A stretch of DNA of 64,000 bases from Cervus elaphus. Its lineage: Eukaryota; Chordata; Mammalia; Artiodactyla; Cervidae. Shown here in pieces: positions 1 through 11,079 of the stretch. The stretch spans positions 50,299,616 to 50,363,615 of the forward strand of contig NC_057848.1 in the NCBI RefSeq assembly GCF_910594005.1. Direction: 5' to 3'. Made by a program: the position numbers and the translations under genes. Every line of letters starts with the position of its first letter. Positions within the stretch are counted from its first letter, which is position 1. The notes beneath the pieces were generated by a model. That model was not told where the DNA came from. It was given only the letters and a program-made list of their open reading frames with translations, and did no database searches.

Positions 1-668
1 CTTTAGCCATAAAAAGCAATGAAACTTTGATACATGCCACAACATTGATAAATTTTGAAGACATGCTAACTGAAATTAGCTGGACACAAAAAGACAAATA
101 TCTTATGAATCCACTTATATGCAGTATCTCAAATAGACACATTCACACAGATAGAAAGTAGATTAGAGGTTACTAGGGGCTGGAGCAGGGTAGAATAGAG
201 ATTTATGGTTTAATTGCTATATGATTTCCATTTGGGATGATGAAAAAATTTTGAAATAGTGATGATAGCACAAAACTGTGAATTAATGCTACTGAATTAC
301 ACACTGAAAATGGTTAAAATGGCAAATTTTGTTATATTCTTTCATAGTTAAAGTGTTAATATGATATATAAAACAGCCGAAGTATACAACTTATGGGTAT
401 ATTGCTTGAAAAATGAAAGTAAAAGTGAAGTCACTCAGTCGTGTCCAACTCTTTGTGACCCCATGGACTATAGCCTCCCAGGCTCCTCTGTCCATGGCAT
501 TTTCCAGGCAAGAGTACCAGAGTGGGTTGCCATTTCATTCTCCAGGGGATCTTCCTGACCCAGGAATTGAACCCAGTTCTCCCGTATTACAGGCAGATGC
601 TTTACTGTCTGAGCCACCACAGCTAGCCACATATTGCTTAGTATGTGAATTGTATCTCAAAAAAGCTG
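1..668 (+). mobile_element. L1 3' end (old L1M type), split by a SINE
   Basis: The sequence matches the C-terminal ORF2 tail and 3' UTR typical of old mammalian L1, including the block 'ccacttatatg' and a run reading 'actgaaaatggttaaaatgg'. It ends in a 'gaattgtatctcaaaaaa' tail. A SINE inserted at 408-630 divides it, and L1 resumes at 631. It is 5' truncated by the window edge. Family assignment is from recalled consensus. Confidence 0.75.
408..630 (-). mobile_element. Bov-A2/Bov-tA SINE, antisense
   Basis: Antisense copy of the ruminant SINE whose 3' domain derives from BovB. The block 'gtgtccaactctttgtgacc' near 440 and the tRNA-like head ('ctgagccacca') near 610 mark its ends. A 9-bp TSD, atattgctt, is seen at 399-407 and 631-639. 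The insertion lies inside the L1 3' UTR, so the SINE is the younger element. Confidence 0.9.
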
Positions 669-679
669 GTAAGAGATTT

Positions 680-1446
680 TACAGGCTCTTTAATGGCAGA
701 AAGTGAAGAAGAACTAAAGAGCCTCTTGATGAAGGTGAAAGTGGAGAGTGAAAAAGCTAGCTTAAAGCTCAGCATTCAAAAAACAAAAATCATGGCATCC
801 AGTCCCATCACTTCACAGCAAATGGATGGGAAAAATGTGGAAACAGTGTCAGATTTCATTTGGGGCTCTAAAAGCAATGCTGATGGTGATTGTAGCCACG
901 AAATTAAAAGACACTTGTTCTTTGGAAGAATAGCTGTGACAAACCTAGACAGTGTATCAAAAAGCAGAGATATCACTTTGCTGACAAAGATCCTTATAGT
1001 CAAAGCTATGGTTTTTCCTGTAATCACGTATGGTTTTTCCTGTAATCACTTGAACCATAAGGAATGCTGAGCACCAAAGAATTGATGCTTTCTAACTGTG
1101 GTGCTGGAAAAGACTCTTGAAATTCCCTTGGACAGCAAGATCAAACTAGTAAATCCTAAAGGAAATCAACCCTGAATATTCACTGGAAGGACTGGTGCTG
1201 AAGCTGAAGCTCTCATACTTTGGCCACCTTATGCAAAGAGCTGATTCATTGGAAAAGATCCTGATGTTGGAAAAGATTGATGGCAGGAGAAGAAGGGGGC
1301 TACAGAGGATGAGGTGGTTGGATGGCATCACTGACTTGATGGACATGAATTTGAGTAGATTCCAGGATATAGTGAAGGACAGGGAAGCCTGGTGTGCTGC
1401 AGTTCTTGGGGTTGCAGAGTCGGACATGATTTAGCAAATGAACAGC
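680..1446 (+). mobile_element. BovB LINE 3' end, sense
   Basis: Begins just after where the reverse-transcriptase YADD box would lie: the translation carries 'LMAESEEELKSLLMKVK'. It runs through the ORF2 C-terminus to the terminal 'gttgcagagtcggacatga'. The frame is broken into pieces at 645-1070 and 1195-1434. A 22-bp unit is tandemly duplicated at 1006-1027 and 1028-1049. It is the only sense-strand BovB in the window. Confidence 0.9.
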
Positions 1447-1591
1447 AGGAATAATAAATTTTCTTTATTATTAACTAAGTATGTTTGTTTGTATATGTGT
1501 GTAATGGTAGCAGTGGTGGGGATGTAGGGTTAAAATCTCTACATAAAGAGCATGCATGTGTGTCTAATTATAGAGAGGTAAATCATCATAT

Positions 1592-1797
1592 GGGTTTCCC
1601 TGGTGGCTCAGGCATAAAAAATTCACCTGCCAAACAGGAGTTGTGGGTTTGATCCCTGGGTCATGAAGATCCCCTGGAGGAGGAAATGGCAACCCACTCC
1701 AGTATTCTTGCCTGGGAAATCCTATGAATAGCAGACCCTGGTGAGCTATACAGTCCATAGGTCACAAGAGTTAGACATGACTTAGCGGCTAAACAAC
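1592..1797 (+). mobile_element. Bov-A2/Bov-tA SINE, sense
   Basis: The head reads 'gtttccctggtggctcag', followed by the typical 'gatcccctggagga' and 'cactccagtattcttgcctg' blocks. An imperfect TSD of about 12 bp (11 of 12 matching, core atcatcatat versus ccatcatat) lies at 1580-1591 and 1798-1809. It ends in an 'aacaacaaa' tail. Confidence 0.9.
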
Positions 1798-1810
1798 AAA
1801 CCATCATATA

Positions 1811-2877
1811 CTTTTAAATGATCTTAAAAACCATTCTTAATAAGTATGCCTTTATTTTATGAATCAAAAAGAACTTGTAAAGTAAAACCACAATAAGATA
1901 TTCTTCAACATAAAAACTGCCTCCTTATTTGTTGCATTTGAAAAGATCTTAATGAATACCACTAGCGATAATTTCTATACATCACATATTGTTGTAGTTA
2001 AACAATTTCCTCTTCAAAAAATTCATGAAATCTCACCTTGTAAGATTGGAATGATCTTAAGCATCATCCAGTTGAACTTCGACTTAGCCCAAAAAGAGCT
2101 GAATTTGTGTCAACATTAATTTTTGTCTGATCCTTTCTATCTCAAATTTATTTAAAGCAATTTTCAAAATGCAAAATTTAAAGCTATCAGATAGCACACT
2201 CTACTATGTTTCTGTAGGGTGTAGCAAAACCAGCTAGGAATATCCCCTAGGATTTTTTAATTTTGGTTTGAGTTTTACAATACTTATAGCAGTAATTAGT
2301 TGAGATCTACTCAGTCTTCATTTCTTTCCATAATAATACCTGCAAGGGAATTTTATTCTAAGCTGCATAAATACAGTGCCTTATTCATTTATGATAAATG
2401 AGTGAATGAAATTGTGACTCTATATGCCCGCAAAACAAGTACTATTTGGTAAGCTCAATGAGAGCAGGGACTCTAATTGCTTAAAGTTTAGATATTTAAA
2501 CATGTCTTTAAATAAAGTTTATTGCAAAGCAAATTTATTTCCTGAAATATTTCCACTGTCAGTTAATTATTACTTATTTTATTTGCATGCTACTATTGTT
2601 TTCTAGCCTTCTGTTCTGATGGTTCTCTGTATGTTTACTGCATTCTGACAATGAAGTGAGGAGTGTGTGTGCAGGACTGTGCATCAGATTGTGTGTGTTG
2701 TGTTTAAGGTGGATGTTGTTATCTGTTATATTAGGTGATTAGGTGGGAAGATAATATAAATTTATTTAAGTTCAAAAAGACTTTATTGATCAGAGTCATG
2801 GACATCATTGATAAGAACATTTCATATTTTTATGAACAGTTTTATATCTCCTATCACAGAGGCCCTTGTTAATGAAA
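1811..2877. other. Unique AT-rich DNA, no gene seen
   Basis: No recognisable gene or well-preserved repeat. A stretch near 2445-2480 (counterpart of 'gtaagctcaatgagagcagg') vaguely resembles the L2 3' end, but is too short to call. Confidence 0.5.
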
Positions 2878-3015
2878 ATGTGTCCAATGGACCAGTAGCA
2901 TCATCATCTTCTGAAACTCATTAAAACTGCAGAATCTTGGGTGCCTCTCCACACCTGCTGAATCACAATCTGCATTTAATGAGATCCTTAGGTAATTCAT
3001 ATGCCCATGCAAATA
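2878..3015 (+). mobile_element. MER5A-like hAT-Charlie MITE remnant
   Basis: The order of blocks 'actgcagaatcttgggtgcc', 'ctgctgaatcacaatctgca' and 'ggtaattcatatgccca' follows the recalled MER5A consensus. It is non-autonomous, with no coding capacity. Diverged and without clear terminal repeats. Confidence 0.65.
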
Positions 3016-4020
3016 TCAAAAAGTATTGACATAAGCGTATAGACTTTTATTGATTCACTTTGGTTTGAACAAACAACCTAACACTGAATGTTTTAAAGAA
3101 ACACCTTATTTGTTTCCTTAGGATTTTGTGGATAGTTAATTTCAGCTTAATACATACAGCTGGGATTATTTTCTCTGTTGTGTAAACTATATTTTCTTAA
3201 ATATTTGTAGTTAGCTAGAGGTTGATATCCTCATTCACATGTCTAGCAGTTGTCTGCCTGTCACCAGGTGTGATAAAGGAAGCTTGCCATGTGTTCATTA
3301 TCAACCAGGTTCTTTCACATGGTGATAGTTGCAGTGTTCTCTAGAGCATTGGGAACAGCAGTTTCCAAGCCTTGGCTTGTGTTATGTCTGCTAATGTCCT
3401 ATTAATCAAATCAAGCCATGTGACCAAACTCAGATAAGTGCCAGCTCTTGATGAGAGGAGCTATAAAAGTCTCATTGTAGAGAAGGATAGTGGTGACAGG
3501 GATGCAAAGAATCTGTGATCATTTTGTCATCTATTACAAGTACAAAATACCCAAACCCTCCTATTTTCTAATGAACATAAAGATAACTCACTAATGCTTT
3601 GTTCTCTACCATGTAAGTGTACATAATTCAGGAAACTGAGGCAAGTGGACTAAGGATACACTTACTCAGTCATTCATTGATTAAAATCTTCATAGCCTCG
3701 TCCCTCTCATAGACAAAGTAAAAGTAGCAGATCTCAGGTGGTATAATAATCACATATTGTTCATTGACAGAGTCAATTTATAGATTAGAGATTGAATGAT
3801 CTAGTAAACATATATTATTGTAGATATGCAGGCTACATCTCTGATATAGTATCTCATATTAGATAGTAATTGAAGTTACTTGTAATAATATATAGATGTA
3901 GTGTATATCCATGTGTGCATCTGTATTTGCGGTTTGTAAGAATCTAAAGGATACTCAGACAAAAATCTGAGGAAGTCATAAATTTTGACAGTACACTTCC
4001 CCAGGGAAGACTAAAGACGG
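3016..4020. other. Unique or unclassified DNA
   Basis: No gene recognised. The part at about 3240-3480 ('gtcctattaatcaaatcaag', 'ccatgtgaccaaactcag') recalls an old mammal-wide repeat that I cannot name with confidence. The rest shows no structure. Confidence 0.4.
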
Positions 4021-4024
4021 CTCA

Positions 4025-4690
4025 AATCTAAAGAGAGAGAATTTTTTAAAAATTTATCCAATTTCCATTTACAGTTATTACAAAATATTGACTACATTCC
4101 CTGTATTGTACAATATATCCTTCAGCCTATCTTATACCCAGTAGTTTGTACCTCCCACTCTGCCACCTCTATATTGCCTCTTTTCCCTGCTCCCTACTGT
4201 TAACTACTAGTTTATTCTCTATATTTGTGTCTGCTTTTTTTGGTTATATTCACTCAGTTCAGTTCAGTCGCTCAGTCGTGTCTGACTCTTTGCAACACCA
4301 TGGACTGCAGCATGCCAGGCCTCCTTGTCAATCACCAACTCCCAGAGTTTACTCAAACTCACGTCCATTGAGTCAGTGATGCCATCCAACCAACTCTTCC
4401 TCTGTTGTCCCCTTCTCCTCCTGCCTTCAATCTTTCCCAGTATCAGGGTCTTTTCAAATGAGCCAGTTCTTCACATCAGGTGGCCAAAGTATTGGAGTTT
4501 AAGCTTCAGCATCAGTCCTTCCAATGAATATTAAGGACTGATTTATTTTAGGATGGACTGGTTAGCTCTCCTTGCTGTCCAAGGGACTCTCAAGAGTCTT
4601 CTCCATTCACTAGCTTGTTGTATTTTTTAGATTCTACATATGAGTCATATGATACAGTATTTGTCTTTTTACTTCTTTATCCATAGATTA
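4025..4690 (-). mobile_element. L1 3' UTR, antisense, split by BovB
   Basis: The sequence 'tgtattgtacaatatatcct' and 'taactactagtttattctct' matches the complement of an L1 3' UTR. A BovB fragment occupies 4255-4604. L1 resumes with 'ttttttagattctacatatga' at about 4620. The L1 is older than the BovB it contains. Confidence 0.7.
4255..4604 (-). mobile_element. BovB 3' end, antisense, 5' truncated
   Basis: Starts at the 'cagttcagttcagtcgctca' tail complement and runs through the ORF2 C-terminal complement. It is bounded by a 7-bp TSD, attcact, at 4248-4254 and 4605-4611. The remnant is about 350 bp, a typical severely 5'-truncated copy inserted into an L1. Confidence 0.9.
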
Positions 4691-5397
4691 AAAAACTAAC
4701 ATTACTAACATCTGAACGTACAGTAAAACCTTTAGTTAACCATGATGAAATAAACTTTAATTCCTTATTGTAATTATGCTATTCTGGCAATATTTCTGCC
4801 TAAAAGGCAAATATTCAAATATATGCACATGTTCATACTTAACACAAATAACTAGCATAGTATCTGGCACACTTAAGTATTTTTTCAAATTAAGCAAAAA
4901 CACACCAGAGAGGTCTGAGAGTCTAAATACACTCAGTTCAGCCTCTTATACCATCTCTTCAAATAATACAGGTATTTAGTTTATTGAGACAGAGAAACCA
5001 TAAGTCCTCCAATCATCAAAAATGTTGAAATATGTTGTCTATATGATTTGGCAAATGCACCAAAATGTGCATACATATTGGAATAGTCTTCACCAAAAGT
5101 TTTTGGAGTTAAGATTCTTTTCCTAAAAAATATTGAATAGCCAGAATATTCCTAATAGGTGAACATTTTGGCTAATAGAAGTTTTATTGTAGTTTACTAA
5201 AATTCTCTATTACTTGACATTATGCCAGAATGATAATCTCACTTATTAAAACACTCAAAAGAGTTGACCACATAGGTCAAAAGTGGGTTCTAAATTCATG
5301 TGATTTTCACTTTTCAACCAGCTGTTTTGTTAACCATCATAAAGTAATGTTTTCCTCCTCACTTCTGCTAATCTGACGTAAGGAAATTTCTTGATGA
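4691..5397. other. Unique AT-rich DNA
   Basis: Nothing recognised as a gene or repeat. The short open frame at 4776-4979 has no identifiable domain and is taken as chance. Confidence 0.5.
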
Positions 5398-5965
5398 TGA
5401 AAGATTGTTGCTGAATCACGAAAAGACGCCAGGATTCTTGGCCTCCAGAGAAGAATTCAATCCAGGGCCAGAAATGAGGCTTGATCGCTCAGAGCTTTTG
5501 TGTAATAAAGTTTTATTAAAGTATAAAAGAGATAGAGAAAGCTTCTGACATAGACATCAGAAGGGGGCAGAAAGAGTACCCCCCTGCTAGTCTTTAGCTG
5601 AATATTATATAGCTACTAGCAGCCTGGTAATTAAAGAAAGGAAATGTTTCAAAACTCAGAGAATGGCACCAGGTGAGTCATCTGGGCCATAAAATGATTG
5701 ACATGAATCTTGAAGAAAGGCAGATTTCCATACAAATATACAATTTCATTAACATAGATTAGGAGAACAATGTAGGAGTATAACATACTGGTTTGTCAAG
5801 TAGGTTCTGAGCCTTTAGGCTTGACTTGAAGACAGAGTCTAGGGTAAATGCATAGTACATTAACATAGCTTAAGACAAACATTTCTATAAGAAAAATGCA
5901 TTGGTTAGCTCAAGGTTTGAGAAAAGTTAAGTTCAGGTGGAACTGGGTGTCATTATGGCAACACA
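5398..5965 (-). mobile_element. Ruminant ERV LTR (BTLTR1-like), antisense
   Basis: On the minus strand it reads 'tgttgccataatgacaccc' at the U3 start, an AATAAA signal (complement at 5512-5517), then a U5 with 'aattcttctctggaggcc' and 'cgtgattcagcaacaa'. This matches the recalled BTLTR1-type ruminant ERV LTR. No gag, pol or env is attached. Boundaries are approximate, and no TSD was resolved. Confidence 0.7.
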
Positions 5966-6001
5966 AAATTTTAAGAGAAACCTCTTTTTATATTTTTATA
6001 G

Positions 6002-6566
6002 TGTAGGCTAAGTTCCGGCGAGGCAGAAAAGGAAAGACAACCTCAACAGAAATAGGTTACCTTTATTTAGGCAAGGAGAGGCGACAGTCGGCCTGACGAC
6101 CAGGCTGAGTGCCGAGAGGGACCAGGGAGGCTTCATACTTATAGGGAGGTTTGTGGAAGCGATAAGGGAAACGTTAATCAGGAGGGATATTTTGAGTATT
6201 CTTTTGTTGAGATGACATTTGTAGTTGGACAGAGGGTGATAAGTCTTCTGGGCAGGTGTAGGGGGTGGAAGGTTTCTGGACAGGGGCTGATAAGTTCCAG
6301 ATAGATGCAACTGGCCTGGAGCATCAGGGTGGAACTAAAATTCTGTTTTGTTTTCTCCGAAGTTAGATGATTCAGCAAGGGGCCTTTGAGACTGTTGTTC
6401 TCTTTTCTAGGCCCAAAAGACTCCTTCATATAGAGAAGGGGAAAAAATATAACACTAGTTTGTTTGTTCCTGCTGCTTAAGAGAGAGATAAACAAATGTC
6501 TGACATTTGCAGCCTATTTCCTGCATTTGGAGATGTGGCCTTCCTGTCTATTACCCTCTCAATAAG
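6002..6566 (-). mobile_element. Second ERV LTR, antisense, different family
   Basis: On the minus strand it has a GC-richer R/U5 with AATAAA (complement at 6062-6067), followed by 'ggtaacctatttctgttgag' and ending 'cggaacttagcctaca'. The layout looks like a class I (gammaretrovirus-like) LTR, but the exact family is not identified. Two open frames at 6008-6310 and 6178-6495 run antisense through it and are not genes. It lies about 36 bp from the preceding LTR, in the same orientation, with no internal region between. Confidence 0.6.
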
Positions 6567-7145
6567 TCATTATCATAGTTGCTGGTCATTATTTATCCAT
6601 GTTATATAATAAAATAATGAGAAAAATTAGAGTGAACAATATATTGCCATAACTTAATACATTTAGTTTGTGAAGTGGGGAAAATTGTTTATGAGTAATA
6701 GTCACACCTATAGATTTTTACATGTTTTAAAACAAATCTTAAAAAATAATATACAAATATCATATTAAAAATAATTCACATCTCCCTTGTTTCTTTCTGT
6801 TTTGAAGGACCCAATACTTATGATAAAAGACCAGATCTATGAGAGGATGCACAGTAAATAGTAAGTATCTAAGGAGTGTGGGCTAGGGAAACTTCCTCTA
6901 TGGTAAATGCCAACTTTTACTCAAAAGAATGGAACTTTCTCTGTAAGTAAGTTATCATTGTGCAGAAATTTTACTGAATTGCTTAGCATTCACTCAGTTT
7001 TCTGAATTAAGGTCACTGTCATCTATCTACCTGCATTCTCTTCAGTGTTTTTTATATATCTGAATTCATAAAGACAGACATGGAGATTTGCAGTATGTTT
7101 TAATAATGAATGATGATGTTGGGTTGTGATATTGTCATTTATATG
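6567..7145. other. Unique AT-rich DNA
   Basis: No gene or repeat recognised between the antisense LTRs and the sense MER21-like LTR. Confidence 0.5.
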
Positions 7146-7149
7146 TATT

Positions 7150-7930
7150 TGGTCTTCAACTCAGTGTCTGGCACAGAACTCCTAAAAACCCCTTGGACTT
7201 AGGTCCTAAGTTTTGAGAGCAGGGAATGCGTCTTTTGTTATGTTAACAAGGTGACTTTGGTTGCCAGGGAACCAACCTTGAAGGCTAGAGGGTTAGAATT
7301 TTCAGTCCTAGCAGTGACCTCAGGGAGGGAGAGGGGCTGAAGGTTGAATCAGTTGCCTATGGCTAACGATTTAGTCAATCATATGACAAACACCTCAAAA
7401 GGACAGGGTTCAGAGAGCTTCTGGGTTGGTGAACACATGGAGGTTCTGGGAGAGTGGTATACCTGGAGAGGGCATGGAAGCCCGTTCCTTTTGCATCTCT
7501 TCCACTGAGCTGTTTCTGAGTTATACCTTTTTTTATAATAAACTGGTGTTTCAGTAAATGAAAAGTTTCTTTAATTTCTGTGAGCTGCTCTAGCAAATGA
7601 ATTGAATCTGAGGAGGAAGTTGTGGGAACCTGTGATTTATAGCCAGTACGTCAGAAGTACAGGTAACAACGGGACTTGCAAAGGGCATCTAAGTTCAAGG
7701 AGGGGGTCATTGGAACATCTAGTCTATAGCTAGTTTGTCAGAAGCCCAGGGGATAACCTGGGCTTGCAATTGGTGCCATAAGTGGGGCGAGGTAGTCTTG
7801 TAGACTGAACATTTAACCTGTAAAATGTGACACCATCTCCAAGTAGATGTGTCAGAACTGAGTCTGACTGTAGGACACTGTGGTGCTGTCGGAGCGTTGC
7901 TTGTTGGAGGTATGGGTAACCCTTTTCCCA
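7150..7930 (+). mobile_element. MER21-like ERVL LTR with internal duplication
   Basis: Recognised from 'gtgagctgctctagcaaatg', 'atttatagccagtacgtcag' and 'gtgtcagaactgagtctgac', which follow the recalled MER21-type ERVL LTR. An AATAAA lies at 7537-7542. A unit of about 88 bp is present twice in tandem (7611-7698 and 7699-7787), diverged from each other, whereas I recall one copy in the consensus. Boundaries approximate. No internal viral genes. Confidence 0.65.
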
Positions 7931-8012
7931 CTTTAAGTTTGGTTCCAGGAATTCAAATATGGGTCAGCAGGTATCTAAAATATATTGATATTTATTATTT
8001 CTTTACATATAT

Positions 8013-8062
8013 TATACACACATGCACACACACACATATATATATATATATTATAGATACAC
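8013..8062. repeat. CA/TA microsatellite
   Basis: A compound run: 'cacacacacaca' followed by '(ta)n', about 50 bp. Confidence 0.9.
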
Positions 8063-8187
8063 ACATAGTTTTCTGTTAGTAACTTCAACTAATTTGCTAG
8101 AAATTTATGGATTTCCACAGGATTGTTATCTATTTGTTCTTTGAAATTGTTTCTTTGTATACATTAGAGAGAAATCAGTCTGAGTGA

Positions 8188-8262
8188 ATTTATTCAATGG
8201 GTTTTTATGTACTAGGCACTGTTCTACTTGCTGGATACAGAGCAGTGAACAAAATTATTTTG
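8188..8262 (+). repeat. Ancient interspersed repeat fragment
   Basis: The text 'actaggcactgttctacttg' followed by 'cagagcagtgaacaaaa' matches a common mammal-wide repeat motif (a 'tgtgccaggcactgttctag...gatacagcagtgaacaaaac' type). I do not assign a family. Confidence 0.5.
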
Positions 8263-8629
8263 TTCAAATAACTAGGCAAATATTACTACCAATATTAGGC
8301 ATATTAATTGAGGTCCTTTTACAAAATGTATTTTAACACAAATATAATTCAGAATTATTGTTGTTGATAGTCTATATTTAAATTTATTAGATAAATGCAA
8401 TATCTTATATGTTCTAATGTCAGACTGTCTTAGGGATTCCCTAGAAAGAGGCTGGGTTTGGATTAGTGAGACAATAGTGTATGTTAATAGGATGCTGACT
8501 TCTTTAATGGGTAGATGGAATGAAGTGATGTTATATTGTTGGTATATTGTTGAAGAATTAATATATGAAAAGTGTTGCACATGGAATACATTATTTGTTC
8601 ACTATTTTAATAGCCAATTAAAATAAATA

Positions 8630-8745
8630 ACATTATTATTCACTTTTTAAGTTATCAGACTTAGATTAAACAACTTGTCTAAGATCTCAAAACTATTAAA
8701 CAACAGAGCCATATTTTCTAACTTACTGTATTATTGAGTCACTCT
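8630..8745 (-). repeat. MIR remnant, antisense
   Basis: The block 'gattaaacaacttgtctaag' followed by 'aacagagccat' follows the complement of the MIR core region. Confidence 0.5.
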
Positions 8746-9114
8746 ACTTTGCTTTTTATTTATCTCACCTGATTCTCTAGCTAAACCACTCAGTGATACT
8801 CTTTCATTGGTCTCCGTCCATCATATGGACAGAACCAGAAGGTTCTGTTCTCATTCCCTCTTTGTGACAAAAGTACCTAGAACTAGAAAATACAGCTCTC
8901 AATTCCCTCAGTCATCTCTAATTACTCCTAAGAACAGAATGTCAGAGAGGTCCCAACTATCCCCACTCAGACTTCTTCCTTTCATTCAGACAAAATTTCC
9001 TTACTGAAATATGGTAAAAATCTCCCAGTAAATGTTCAGCAAATAATGCTAGTTTCTGATTGATATTATTCACCAATAATGTGGGGCTGATCCTAGAGAG
9101 AACTGTTAAATAAT

Positions 9115-9320
9115 AACCATAATATTTCTTGTGTAATTGCTTTGTGCCAGGTATTATGCTAAGCACTTTCCCAAAGTTAAGACGTTTATTTCCCATCATG
9201 TATTTGCAAGGTAGATACTATTAATTTGTCTTTTTTGAGAAACTAAGAAACTAAGCTCAGATTGATTAAGTAACTTACCAAAGGCCACACAAATAGTGTA
9301 TGATGGAGCATTAGATAATG
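9115..9320 (-). repeat. MIR SINE, antisense
   Basis: The blocks 'tgtgccaggtattatgctaa', 'aactaagaaactaagctcag' and 'aaggccacacaaatagt' occur in the right order for an antisense MIR of nearly full length. Confidence 0.75.
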
Positions 9321-9334
9321 GTAATAACTGAATG

Positions 9335-9945
9335 TAATGCAATGGAAGAAAAAAAGAGAAAGCTGAAGTGAAATATATGTCCAAAAGGAAAAGTGCTATT
9401 ATAGTTTGAATGCTTAATTAGAGCACACTTAATGTGAAATATTACGAAGTGTCTACAAATGGGAGTGGGCATAGGATAGCTGGGTACAAATGGAGTTTGT
9501 TTTTTTTTCTAATAATGTTAGTACATTAATCCAAAATCCAGAGAATATTTCAGTAAGCATATTTTGAACAATAACTATGTATTGCTTTGACAGGGAGATG
9601 TAAACCATTGGTATTACCTATGATCCATTAAAAGGATTTGTATATTATGAGTAGAACATAACTATTGCATTGCATCAGAAATATTAATTGGAGTTATGCT
9701 ACTGATATTATTATTTGGATTTTAATAATATGAATACTGATTATACAAATACTCTAGTTTTTTTAAAGTATCATCAGCATACCTCTCTTAGGTATCATGT
9801 TTCTATAATATTGAGTAATAGCAAATAATAGTTAATTTTTAGTGCACAGTTACTACATTATCTCATTTAATTGTGACAGTCACCCTTGTATATTTTTATA
9901 GATAGATAGATACATAAATACTTCTGTGCTTTTTCCACTATATTA
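9335..9945. other. Unique AT-rich DNA
   Basis: No gene recognised. A short GATA run (about 9898-9911) sits just before the L1 fragment. Confidence 0.5.
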
Positions 9946-9950
9946 AAAAT

Positions 9951-10580
9951 TGAAAGATAAAAACCATATGATAATCTCAGTGGATACAGAAAAAGCCTTT
10001 GACAAAATTCAGCACCCATTTATGATTAAAACTCTTCAAACAATGGGCATAGAAGGAACCTACCTCAACATAGTAAAGGCCATATATGATAAGCCTACAG
10101 CAAACATTATTCTCAATGGTGAAAAATGGAAAGCAGTCCCCTAAGATCAGGAACAAGACAAGGGTGTCCACTTTCACCACTATTATTCAACATAGTTCTG
10201 GAAGTCCTAGCTACAGCTATCAGAAAAGAAAAAGAAAATAAAAGGAATCCAGATTGGAAAAGAATAAGTAAAGCTCTCACTGTTTGCAGATGACATGATA
10301 CTGTACATAGAAAACCCTAAAAATAGTATCAGAAAATTACTAGAGCTAATCAGTGAATTTAGCAAAGTTGCAGGATACAAAATCAATACATGGAAATACC
10401 CCACTATTTAGTATACTAACAATGAAAAATCAGAAAGAGAAATTATGAAATCAATCCCATTCACCATTGCAACAAAAAGAATTAAATATCTAGGAATAAA
10501 CTTACCTAAGGAGACAAAAGAACTGTACACAGAAAATTATTAGACACTAATGGAAGAAATCAAAGATGACAAACAACAGA
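9951..10580 (+). mobile_element. L1 ORF2 reverse-transcriptase fragment, sense
   Basis: An internal piece of L1 ORF2. It covers the 'EKAFDKIQHPFMIKTL' region (open at 9950-10144) and then the RT active-site box F-A-D-D at 10282-10293, followed by 'MILYIENP'. Stops and frame changes after 10144 show it is inactive. Both ends are truncated and no poly-A tail is attached. Confidence 0.9.
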
Positions 10581-10926
10581 CGTAAATAAATTCTTCAGAA
10601 AAAAAGACCATGCACTTGAATTAGTAAAGTTCAAAATAATAAGATTTTTGAGTTTTTTCCTAACTTACTATGAAATATACCTTCCAGTTTTTTAACAATA
10701 TATATTAAATAAGGACTGTAAAAGAAAGGTCATTGAATAAATACTAATGGACAGTATCTTTTCTTCAACTATTTTGTGTTTGAATTGAGCTAAGACTTAT
10801 ACTTAAAATATGTGATATTGTTTTTATTTTAATGTTTACCATCTCCGTAAGAAATAATGAACTATAAGTTGTGGTATAAATCTTCAAAGTAGCTATGTTG
10901 CCATTTGGTCTGGACTTCTTGCTTCA

Positions 10927-11066
10927 CAAAGCTTCCCTGGTGACTCACATGGTAAAGAATTCTGCCTGCAATGCAGGAGATGCAGGTTCCATTTCTAGGT
11001 AGGGAAGATCCCCAGTATTCCTACCTGGAAAATTCTATGGACAGAGGAGCCTAGTGGGCTATTCAG
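10927..11066 (+). mobile_element. Bov-tA-type SINE, sense, partial
   Basis: Head 'gcttccctggtgactcacat', then 'ctgcctgcaatgcaggagat' and 'gacagaggagcctagtgggc'. The central 'gaaatggcaaccc' block is deleted, and the 3' end is diverged. Confidence 0.85.
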
Positions 11067-11079
11067 GTGCAATGATCAG

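Noticed and set aside
3240..3480. Promoter with 'gctataaaagtctc' TATA box
   Set aside because: A TATA-like match alone in AT-rich DNA, with no downstream transcript evidence. The surroundings look like an old repeat.
6008..6495. Overlapping 100- and 105-codon minus-strand frames as ERV genes
   Set aside because: They lie entirely inside an LTR, which carries no gag/pol/env motifs. The frames are incidental.
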